A DNA stretch of 59,861 nt from Candidatus Kuenenia hertensis (lineage in GTDB: Bacteria; Planctomycetota; Brocadiia; Brocadiales; Brocadiaceae): contig SOET01000027.1 of assembly GCA_021646465.1 (NCBI GenBank), positions 1 through 59,861 on the forward strand. Direction: 5' to 3'. Below, piece by piece: positions 47,063 through 53,990 of the stretch. Below the pieces are notes generated by a model. It saw only the letters and a program-made list of their open reading frames with translations. It did not search any database and had not been told where the DNA came from. The stretch's first letter is position 1. Every line of letters starts with the position of its first letter. The translations under genes were made by a program, and so were the position numbers.

Positions 47063-47197
47063 GGTTCAGGTCTGCGACCCAATGTCATTAACTTAAGGAT
47101 TATTTTATAGAAACAAAACCCCCTGAATCCCCCTTTGCTAAGGGGGACTTTTGCGGCTGGTAGCTTAACTTAATGACATTGGTCTGCGACCTGAACC
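47063..47197. mobile_element. MITE-like 135-base element
   Basis: Left end GGTTCAGGTCTGCGACCCAA (47063 on) and right end, read on the minus strand from 47197, GGTTCAGGTCGCAGACCAAT, match over about 33 bases. The only differences are the central TGC/GCA turn, one extra C, and one base further in. The interior has a hairpin of CCCCCTTTGCTAAGGGGG type (about 47130-47147). No coding capacity and no clear target duplication is seen. It resembles a non-autonomous palindromic element. Confidence 0.5.
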
Positions 47198-47373
47198 TCA
47201 CGTTTCATACGTGACAATGGGAGCATTCCCAAATTTTTGCAACCCCCCCTCCGGAAGGTTCTTGTCGGGTAAGAAACCCGACCTACATGAAAAAAATGTT
47301 TTTGTAGGGCGGGTTTCTTACCCGCCGAATATACAAATTTTTGCACTTTGCAAAATATCCGAATACCCCCCCC

Positions 47374-47406
47374 TTGCGGGTTCAGATTTGTAATCTGAAC
47401 CCGCAA
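47374..47406. repeat. GGTTCA-type palindrome (REP family)
   Basis: TTGCGGGTTCAGATT (47374-47388) pairs perfectly with 47392-47406 around a TGT loop. The same layout recurs at 55955-55987 (TTGCTGGTTCAATCT). Half copies occur at 47063, 47181-47197 and 47742-47755. They form a family with conserved TTGC-x-GGTTCA arms and a variable centre. Confidence 0.65.
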
Positions 47407-47931
47407 GGATATGTAAATGTTATTTCCATACAAGCTCTTAGAAATTTGCAGGTACGATTTTTGTCATACCCGAACACTTTTAGCGGGTATCCAGTGAGCC
47501 TCGTTCTTCCTGGATTCCCGTTAAAAACATGCGGGAATGACATTATGAAAGCAATAAAATAAGACCAGCAAATACCTAACAGGACAATGCTGGATTAAAA
47601 TAGTTTTGAACAGTGGCGGTATAGACTGTAGAGACGCATGGCAATGCGTCTCTGCTCCTGCTGCCTTGATACGGATTAGGTTGCTGTCAGGAGGAAACTT
47701 CCAAAAGCACGAAAATTAAATGTTTCGGTACAATCGGGGACGATTGAACCAGCAAGAGACACATATAGTTGACATTTTTGGTTATTGACACTGTAAAATT
47801 ATTTGTGTTTAATACACGCACTACAAATCTGATAATCATTCCTTGTTTTCTTGCCGGTTAGCGAATAACTGTTTTGTAGCTTTTCTCTATCTAGAATGCC
47901 ATAACAAACTATTTATATATTGAAGAATAAC

Positions 47932-48049
47932 AAAAATAAAAAAGCCCCCCGTTTCCGGGAGGCTTAGTAGGTTTACCCCTATTGGGGCTATCCTGCGAAG
48001 TTTCCTTCTTATTGTAGAAAGCAAAGCAGGCATTTGTGTGGTACAATCG
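47932..48049 (-). ncRNA. tracrRNA of the type II-C CRISPR system
   Basis: Read on the minus strand, the RNA starts near 48049 with an anti-repeat (48047 down to 48011). Its first 20 bases (ATTGTACCACACAAATGCCT) match the CRISPR repeat except for one A-to-G, which keeps wobble pairing. The anti-repeat ends CTACAAT, like Neisseria tracrRNA. Then come AAGGAAACTTCGCAGG (nexus region), a CCCC-AATA-GGGG stem (about 47977-47988) and a terminator hairpin GCCTCCCGGAAACGGGGGGC (47963-47944) followed by TTTTTTATTTTT. The length is about 115 bases. It is divergent from cas9. Confidence 0.92.
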
Positions 48050-48055
48050 TATTTA

Positions 48056-48084
48056 TTTGTAACCATATTACAAGATAAAATCAA
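48056..48084 (-). promoter_or_regulatory. tracrRNA promoter
   Basis: On the minus strand, TTGATT (48084-48079) and TACAAA (48061-48056) are 17 bases apart, a good sigma-70 type promoter. It places the start about 7 bases downstream, at 48049, two bases before the anti-repeat. The fit with the RNA start supports it. It lies in the same short gap that must hold the cas9 promoter and ribosome binding site (GGGAGAG at 48094). Confidence 0.7.
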
Positions 48085-48104
48085 TAGAAAAATGGGAGAG
48101 ATTT

Positions 48105-51065
48105 GTGAACAAAATAAAAAATTATACCCTTGGCATTGATATGGGAACCAATTCCATCGGTTGGGCAGTGATCGCGTTCAAAGAGAATCAACAACCATCA
48201 GAATTAATTGCTTGCGGTACACGCATATTCCAGGAGGTTGTAGATGCAAAGTCAAAAATTCCTAAAAATCAGACTCGCCGTGCCGCACGTTCTGCACGCA
48301 GGCTTATTGCCAGACGCAAGATGAGGCTCAATACAATACTCAACCTTTTATTGAACTATGGACTGCTTCCAAACAATGCTGAAGAGCGTGAGAAATTATT
48401 TACCGATAATAAATCTTTCGATCCGTACCAACTCAGGAAAAAGGCGCTGGATGATAAACTTACACCTTATGAATTTGGACGTGTTTTATACCACCTTGCT
48501 CATAGGCGCGGTTTTCAGAGTAATAGAAAAGTATCATCCAAAGAAGATGGCACAGTGAAAAACTCTATCAGCTCCCTTCGTCAGGAGATAACGGATTTTG
48601 GCTGTCGCACCCTGGGTGAATATCTCTCTGTCCAGCCAAAAAAGCGGAATCGTTACACTGATCGCTCCATGTATCAGGAAGAATTTGAATTCATTTGGCA
48701 AGCACAGCAAAAACATTATCCAGATTTGTTCAACCAAGCATTTAAGATATCCCTCCATAATGCAATTTTCTTCCAACGTCCCCTCAAGACTCAAAAATTT
48801 CTGATTGGCAAGTGTACCTTCGAACTATCACGAAAACGTGCATCATGGACATTGCTGGAAGCACAGCGATTCAGAATATTATCTGACTTGAATAATCTTG
48901 CTATTAAAAACCCCATTACTCGCGAATATCGTCCACTTAGGGATAGTGAACGAGAAAAACTTTTAGAACTGTTGGAAAGGCAGAAAACCCTGAGCTGGAA
49001 TAAAGCACGCACGGTTTTAGGACTACACGCAGGTGAAATTTTTAACCTCGAAGAAGGGAAAAAGAGAGAACTTATAGGAAACCGCACCGTTTACGCATTG
49101 CGCTCTATACTGAAAAAACAATGGGATGAAATGAATCACTCTGAACAAAATGACCTTATTACCGACATGTTTACCATTGACAATGAAAACGGTTTTTTAC
49201 ACCGTATGAAGTCCCATTGGGGTTTTGACTCGGAAACAGCTGAATTACTTGCTAAAACTGAACTCGAACCAGGTTATGCAAGGCTCTCACTTAAATCCAT
49301 ACGTAAAATTCTTCCATATCTAAGAAAAGGTATGACTTACGATAAAGCATGCAATGCCGCAGGCTATAATCACAGCACACATATTCTGCAAACTGCTGTA
49401 AATACTCTTGGAATCCCCCCATATCTGAGGAACCCTGTGGTACAGAAGGCGCTATACGAAACAAGGAAGATTATCAATGCCATTCTTTATAAATACGGCA
49501 AACCCGTAACAATTCGTGTGGAAATGGCGCGCGATATGAAACTTACAAGACGGCAGAAAGAAGATTTTCAAAAGAAACAAAAGGAAAACGAAAACAATAA
49601 TGATAAAGCCAGGAATATTTTGCAAAACGAGTTTGGAATTCAAAACCCAACCAGGGCAGATGTTCAAAAGTACAACATGTGGGTTGAATGCCAGATGACC
49701 TGCCCCTATACCGGTATTCCTATCTGCCGAGAAATGTTATTTTCTCAGGAGGTAGATGTAGAACATATTCTGCCGTATAGCCGAAGTCTTGACGACTCGT
49801 ACATGAACAAAACCCTGTGCATGGCATCTGAAAATCGCACAACCAAGCACAATAAAACGCCCTATGAAGCCTACCATTCCAATGAAACAAAATATCAGGC
49901 AATTCTTCAACGCATTAAAACACTTCCCTGGCCAAAAAGAAGGCGTTTTGAGCAAAAAGAAATTGATACCGATAAATTTGTAGAACGTCAATTAAACGAT
50001 ACACGTTATATCTGCGTGGAGGTAAAAAAATATCTTCAAAGTCTTGGTGTAACAGTAGAGGTAAGCAAAGGTGAAGCAACCGCCGCATTGCGCCACCGAT
50101 GGAATCTTAACAGGATTCTGACAGAAGATGACTCGTCTGAAAAAAAACGCTCTGACCATCGTCATCACGCCATTGATGCCATTGTTATTGCCTTAACGTC
50201 CGGAAGTTTGTTCCAAAAACTTTCAAGACTCTCTGCACAAAGCGGGGCAGCCTTGAGCGAACGCGGTTTCCAACTAGATAAACCGTGGCCATCATTCTAT
50301 GAAGATGCAGAAAAGATGGTCAGAAATATCATCGTTTCTCATGCGCCCAATCGCAAGATAACTGGCGCATTACATGAGGATACTGCATACGGTTACAGCA
50401 ACCATGATAAATGTTTTGTATATCGCAAGCCACTATCAACCCTCACTGAAAATGAAATCGAAAAAATCCGTGACGGCATGATTAAACAGTTGGTCAAGGT
50501 GCGAATTGAACAGTTTGATGGCAACCTCAAAAAGGCATTGGGCAATGCGAACAGCCCATTATTGCATAGAGACGGTAAAACACCAATTAGAAACGTGCGA
50601 TTGATGAACAATTTCAATCAGAATACGGTAAATGGTATTAAAAACCGTGTGGGTATAACCTACAAGTTCTTCAAATATGGAAATAATCACCATGTTGAAA
50701 TAATAGAAAACATCAATACAGGGGAACGTAAAGGCGTCTTTGTTACTGCTATGGAAGCAGCTAAAAGAGCAAGAATAGATAAAACAGGTATTGTTCAACG
50801 CAATCATGGACCAGAATGGAGGTTTGTAATGTCTTTGTGCACAAATGATATGATCGAAGTTGATAACGATAACGTCAAAAAATATTACAGGGTACAAAAA
50901 ATGTCAGGTAGCAAACAATTTGAAATTACGCTAAAATATCATCACGATGCGCTTCCAGAGATTAATGCAAATAGCTTACGCATTCGTAGCAACAAAGATA
51001 TCAAAAAAATTTCCCGTAAAATATTTATTGATCCTCTGGGTTCCGTCTTTGCCAGCAATGATTAA
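48105..51065 (+). CDS. cas9: Cas9 endonuclease, compact type II-C
   Basis: This is a 986-residue Cas9, within the short II-C size class. It starts at GTG 48105 after GGGAGAG. RuvC-I is LGIDMGTNSIGWAV with D12. The arginine-rich bridge helix is NQTRRAARSARRLIARRKMR at about residues 55-75. RuvC-II is TIRVEMARDMK (about 470), HNH is EVDVEHILPYSRSLDDSYMN with His near 554, and RuvC-III is HRHHAIDAIVIALT near 688. A PAM-interacting C-terminal region follows. With crRNA and tracrRNA it cuts invading DNA next to a PAM that cannot be read from the protein alone. Its last 8 bases overlap the start of cas1. No csn2 or cas4 follows, which fits type II-C. Confidence 0.97.
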   Translation: MNKIKNYTLGIDMGTNSIGWAVIAFKENQQPSELIACGTRIFQEVVDAKSKIPKNQTRRAARSARRLIARRKMRLNTILNLLLNYGLLPNNAEEREKLFTDNKSFDPYQLRKKALDDKLTPYEFGRVLYHLAHRRGFQSNRKVSSKEDGTVKNSISSLRQEITDFGCRTLGEYLSVQPKKRNRYTDRSMYQEEFEFIWQAQQKHYPDLFNQAFKISLHNAIFFQRPLKTQKFLIGKCTFELSRKRASWTLLEAQRFRILSDLNNLAIKNPITREYRPLRDSEREKLLELLERQKTLSWNKARTVLGLHAGEIFNLEEGKKRELIGNRTVYALRSILKKQWDEMNHSEQNDLITDMFTIDNENGFLHRMKSHWGFDSETAELLAKTELEPGYARLSLKSIRKILPYLRKGMTYDKACNAAGYNHSTHILQTAVNTLGIPPYLRNPVVQKALYETRKIINAILYKYGKPVTIRVEMARDMKLTRRQKEDFQKKQKENENNNDKARNILQNEFGIQNPTRADVQKYNMWVECQMTCPYTGIPICREMLFSQEVDVEHILPYSRSLDDSYMNKTLCMASENRTTKHNKTPYEAYHSNETKYQAILQRIKTLPWPKRRRFEQKEIDTDKFVERQLNDTRYICVEVKKYLQSLGVTVEVSKGEATAALRHRWNLNRILTEDDSSEKKRSDHRHHAIDAIVIALTSGSLFQKLSRLSAQSGAALSERGFQLDKPWPSFYEDAEKMVRNIIVSHAPNRKITGALHEDTAYGYSNHDKCFVYRKPLSTLTENEIEKIRDGMIKQLVKVRIEQFDGNLKKALGNANSPLLHRDGKTPIRNVRLMNNFNQNTVNGIKNRVGITYKFFKYGNNHHVEIIENINTGERKGVFVTAMEAAKRARIDKTGIVQRNHGPEWRFVMSLCTNDMIEVDNDNVKKYYRVQKMSGSKQFEITLKYHHDALPEINANSLRIRSNKDIKKISRKIFIDPLGSVFASND

Positions 51066-51942
51066 ACGAATCGTAGAAATCAGCAATCCTGCAAAGCTTT
51101 CCCTGAGAAACCGGCAGATGGTAGTTGACCGCGAGGGATTTGACTTAGCCACAGTTCCCATTGAAGATTTGGGCATGCTTATCCTTGACCACCCTCAAAT
51201 CACCCATACTCAAGGACTTCTTGCGTCATGTTCTGAAAATAACGTTGCCTTGCTGGTTTGCAACAGCAAACATTTACCGGTCAGCATCCTTTTGCCGCTT
51301 GAAGGCAACAGTCTTCACAGTAAGACGATAACAAGACAGACGCAAATTGCAGAGACAACCCGTAAAAGGCTGTGGCAGGCAATTATCCGCGCAAAAATAC
51401 GGGAACAGGCAAAGGCGCTTTTCCGCTCCACCGGAAATGACACTCCCCTTCCCGATTATGTCAAAAAGGTTAAAAGCGGCGATCCCGATAACATTGAGGC
51501 ACAGGTATCCCGCATCTACTGGCAAAGGCTCTTTGGCGCAGCATTCCGCCGTGACTTTGACGCACCCGGCATTAATAGTCTCCTTAATTATGGTTATGCC
51601 GTAATGCGCGCGGCAGTTGCCCGCGCAATTGTGGGCACTGGTCTGCATCCATCCCTTGGACTGCACCATCATAACCAGTATAACAGCTTTTGTCTTGCAG
51701 ACGACCTGCTCGAACCGCTTCGGCCTGCGGTTGACATTAAGGTATTCGAACTTTGTCAAAATATTCCTGGCGAACCCACACTGACGACTGAAAATAAGCA
51801 ATCTCTATTGGAAATTTTGACCAGAAATTGCGCATTTAACGCCCGACAACTGCCATTAATAACTTCACTGCATTATTATGCAGCAAGCGTAAGAAAAGTA
51901 ATCTGCGGAGAGCATAAGCGCGTGGAGATTCCCGCTTTATGA
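51058..51942 (+). CDS. cas1: Cas1 spacer-integration protein
   Basis: This is a 294-residue Cas1. The true start is ATG 51058 (MIKRIVEISNPAKLSLRNRQ), overlapping the cas9 stop (ATGATTAA); an upstream open frame reading through cas9 sequence is an artefact. Metal-binding residues are in NIEAQVSRIYWQRLFG (Glu) and GLHPSLGLHHHNQYNSFCLA (His), then DDLLEPLRPAVD (Asp). Together with Cas2 it forms the integrase that inserts new spacers. It shares 4 bases with cas2 (ATGA). Confidence 0.96.
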   Translation: MIKRIVEISNPAKLSLRNRQMVVDREGFDLATVPIEDLGMLILDHPQITHTQGLLASCSENNVALLVCNSKHLPVSILLPLEGNSLHSKTITRQTQIAETTRKRLWQAIIRAKIREQAKALFRSTGNDTPLPDYVKKVKSGDPDNIEAQVSRIYWQRLFGAAFRRDFDAPGINSLLNYGYAVMRAAVARAIVGTGLHPSLGLHHHNQYNSFCLADDLLEPLRPAVDIKVFELCQNIPGEPTLTTENKQSLLEILTRNCAFNARQLPLITSLHYYAASVRKVICGEHKRVEIPAL

Positions 51943-52268
51943 GCTTTGGAGGCTATCGAAGCATGTGGATAATCGTTATGTTTGACCTGCCTACTGATAC
52001 CAAAAAGGCGCGCAAGGCATACCACGAATTTCGGAAACGGTTACTAAACGATGGTTTTTCTATGCTGCAATTCTCCGTTTACGCACGCCACACCCCAAGC
52101 GAGGAAAATGCCGTTGTGCATGAAACACGGGTGAAAGCGTTTCTGCCGGATGACGGCGAGGTAAGACTCTTAAAGATCACAGATAAACAATTTGAACGTA
52201 TGAAGGTTTTTAATGGAAAAACAAGAAAAGCAACAGAAAAAGCGCCCAAACAACTCACTTTATTTTGA
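51939..52268 (+). CDS. cas2: Cas2 spacer-integration subunit
   Basis: This is a 109-residue ferredoxin-like protein of the II-C Cas2 type: MWIIVMFDLPTDTKKARKAY (Asp after strand 1), FSMLQFSVYARHT, VRLLKITDKQFERMKVFNGK. It overlaps cas1 by 4 bases and ends 47 bases before the first CRISPR repeat, so cas9-cas1-cas2 form one operon leading into the array. Confidence 0.95.
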   Translation: MSFGGYRSMWIIVMFDLPTDTKKARKAYHEFRKRLLNDGFSMLQFSVYARHTPSEENAVVHETRVKAFLPDDGEVRLLKITDKQFERMKVFNGKTRKATEKAPKQLTLF

Positions 52269-52315
52269 ATTGTTTGGGCATATCACCAGCAAATACAACA
52301 ACTTACAAATCAGGG

Positions 52316-52681
52316 ATTGTACCACACAAATACCTGCCCGCAAGCCACAACACATTATTATTTACATTATTAGAGATAAAAATTGTACCACACAAATACC
52401 TGCCCGCAAGCCACAACTCGGAGATACATATTAAGGATGTCAATTTGATTGTACCACACAAATACCTGCCCGCAAGCCACAACCTTATTGCTGCTGCTAT
52501 TTTATATGCTTTTATTGTACCACACAAATACCTGCCCGCAAGCCACAACGGTAGATAACATTGCTCCGTCTTATATTAAATTGTACCACACAAATACCTG
52601 CCCGCAAGCCACAACCTAACGTTCTTATCATTCTCCAGGTCGTCAATTGTACCACACAAATACCTGCCCGCAAGCCACAAC
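52316..52681 (-). CRISPR. CRISPR array, 6 identical 36-base repeats and 5 spacers
   Basis: Repeats lie at 52316-52351, 52382-52417, 52448-52483, 52514-52549, 52580-52615 and 52646-52681. All are identical (plus strand begins ATTGTACCACACAAATACCT and ends AAGCCACAAC). The five spacers are all exactly 30 bases. On the minus strand the repeat begins GTTGTGGC and ends GGTACAAT, the type II-C pattern, and the anti-repeat of the tracrRNA pairs with that strand, so crRNAs are read on the minus strand toward cas2. Inside each repeat TTGCGG and TACAAT are 16 bases apart with a TG before TACAAT, a promoter-like pair. Neither end repeat is degenerate. Short open frames in the array are artefacts. Confidence 0.97.
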
Positions 52682-53134
52682 TTATTCTTCGTCTTCCAAC
52701 TGCTGAACGTCTCTCAAGTCTTTCGGTCTTTTTGTTGCTTTTTTATTTTTTATGAGCTGCTTTTTGCCGATAAAATTAACCCTGATGGGGTGATTTGTTC
52801 CAATGCTGCCTGTTTTTTTATTTTTCCATACTTCATCCCATGTTATGCCGGTGATTTTAGGCAATATATCGATTCTAAGCGGAGGGGTTCCTACCCGTAA
52901 GATTTCATCTCCGGAGAGAAACAAGGAAAAGTCCATTTGAGAAACATCAAACCCAAAATCCGTTAACGCATACGCTAGTTTTTTAACGTTGTTTATATCC
53001 GGTTGGGTATAAATGTCGAGGTCGTTTGTAAAGCGCGGTTCTGTATAACATCCAAGCGCATAAGCGCCTACAATGACATACTTAACTTTGTGGGTATTTA
53101 ACAAACTTAAGAATTCTTTGAAGTTTGAGTCCAC
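52682..53134 (-). CDS. Nucleotidyltransferase (toxin-antitoxin type)
   Basis: This is a 150-residue protein with the nucleotidyltransferase core: KYVIVGAYALGCYTEPRFTN, then DLDIY with D38 and D40, and a third Asp in PLRIDILP near residue 89. It fits the DUF6036/AbiEii-like family of small nucleotidyltransferases found in toxin-antitoxin and defence pairs. The C-terminus is Lys-rich and acidic. Its stop codon begins one base after the last CRISPR repeat, and it is transcribed into the array. The small gene upstream is its partner and overlaps it by 53 bases. Confidence 0.75.
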   Translation of the reverse strand: MDSNFKEFLSLLNTHKVKYVIVGAYALGCYTEPRFTNDLDIYTQPDINNVKKLAYALTDFGFDVSQMDFSLFLSGDEILRVGTPPLRIDILPKITGITWDEVWKNKKTGSIGTNHPIRVNFIGKKQLIKNKKATKRPKDLRDVQQLEDEE

Positions 53135-53279
53135 TAGGGTTTATCCCTTTAAAAAGGCAATAATTCTGCCATAACAGTTCCCTGGCAACTGCCCTGTCTT
53201 TCATTGAGGCGGTTTTCCAGAATTTTACGTCGTCCCTTTCCATTTCCTGAAAGGTACGGTATGTTTTCAGGTATCGCAT
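53082..53279 (-). CDS. Small partner protein of the nucleotidyltransferase
   Basis: This is a 65-residue protein (MRYLKTYRTFQEMERDDVKF) whose end, LLWQNYCLFKGINPSGLKLQ then RILKFVKYPQ, follows the pattern of the small proteins that come first in such pairs (W-x-x-x-x-Y-G-x-N-P-x-x-x-L-Q-R-V). It overlaps the nucleotidyltransferase gene in another frame, which suggests coupled translation. Its role, antitoxin or co-subunit, is inferred. Confidence 0.6.
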   Translation of the reverse strand: MRYLKTYRTFQEMERDDVKFWKTASMKDRAVARELLWQNYCLFKGINPSGLKLQRILKFVKYPQS

Positions 53280-53291
53280 GGTTTTGACCCA

Positions 53292-53516
53292 TTAAGTTAT
53301 ACTGCTAATTTTAGCATATTCTCTTTTATGAAGCTGCAGAGAGTCCCACATGTCGACATTTATCTGAAGATTAATCCAAAAATCAGTGGTATCTCCCTAG
53401 ACAAGACAACCCCGCCCGTATTTATCATCAGGATAATTCTCAAGAATTTTACCACATTCGATGGTTTCATGCACCTCTTTTTCTGAAGCCATACAAACGA
53501 TGCTTTGATCCACTGC
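53292..53516 (-). pseudogene. Fused remnant of DUF4258 toxin and HigA antitoxin
   Basis: Reading minus from about 53516, one frame gives HAVDQSIVCMASEKEVHETI then ECGKILENYPDDKYGRGCLV, the DUF4258 pattern. A TAG follows, and the same frame continues GDTTDFWINLQINVDMWDSL then QLHKREYAKI to TAA at 53292-53294, which is the C-terminal end of HigA-type antitoxins (FW-x-NLQ-x-x-x-D). The middle of both genes is gone. It is a deletion scar of a toxin-antitoxin module. Confidence 0.65.
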
Positions 53517-53990
53517 ATGTTGTCAATATTCCTGAAAATACTTTTTTCCGGCAGGGCAATGCCGTTCCCTACATTGTGCTAATCTGTGGAAATCTGTGTA
53601 ATCTTGTGGATTATTTTCATCCCTCTTTGTGATTGCTAAATCATGGATGTTTCATTTTCCATACCCCTGCGTGGCGATGGATTAATAAATAATATTGTAT
53701 TATGCTTCGAAACAACCCTGACAGGGTTAACACTCCATCCACCAAAAAAGCTGAAGTTACAAAAAATCGGGAATGCTCCCCTCTTAAATCTATGTATTAG
53801 TTATCTCATATAATCATTGACAAATTTTGTTATTACGGATAGCATAATACCGTTGGTTTCGAACCGAATAGTCATGAAAACTACATTTATCCCCCCTCTC
53901 TGTTAAATTTTAAGACGTTATATACATAATAATTCTATCATTTGCACACTCAAGTTCCCATTGAAACAAAGTTAAAAAAACATCTTTATC
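53517..53990. repeat. Gap with duplicated kinase tail and dispersed repeat
   Basis: Positions 53659-53693 repeat exactly the 35 bases at 46695-46729, the 3' end of the kinase gene on the other side of the CRISPR locus. Positions 53757-53780 repeat 46991-47014 (TTACAAAAAATCGGGAATGC and four more bases). Both are in the same order and orientation, but closer together here (about 64 against 262 bases). No gene is seen. Confidence 0.75.

Larger units (their letters stand above)
46751..47931. repeat. Repeat-rich 1.2 kb gap before the CRISPR locus
   Basis: No gene is convincing here; the short open frames are built of palindromes. Contents in order: inverted repeats CCCGATTTTTTGTAAA (46772-46787) and its complement (46990-47005); TTCCTGCCTG hairpin (46807-46830); CAGATGACG hairpin (46837-46859); four GTCGGGTTTCTTACCCGAC-type palindromes (46887-46905, 46926-46944, 47264-47282, 47308-47326); a 135-base element with 33-base inverted ends (47063-47197); a GGTTCA hairpin (47374-47406); a CGGGAATGACA-type repeat near 47460-47545; AGAGACGCAT hairpin (47630-47653). 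Several are of a style common in anammox and cyanobacterial genomes. The density suggests a site that repeatedly received REP/MITE insertions. Confidence 0.75.

Noticed and set aside
47170-47562. Several ORFs in the repeat-rich gap
   Set aside because: They are made of palindromic repeats in both strands, have no family resemblance and no ribosome binding sites.
50947-51057. Longer N-terminus for Cas1
   Set aside because: The extra 37 codons overlap the cas9 3' end in another frame and are unlike Cas1; the family start is at 51058.
48105-51065. Type II-A or II-B assignment for the CRISPR system
   Set aside because: There is no csn2 or cas4, Cas9 is short, and the repeat ends and tracrRNA form match II-C.
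52303-52755. Open frames across the CRISPR array, with repeated WLAGRYLCGTI or VPHKYLPASHN peptides
   Set aside because: They are translations of the 36-base repeats; the length of repeat plus spacer (66) is a multiple of 3, so frames stay open by chance.
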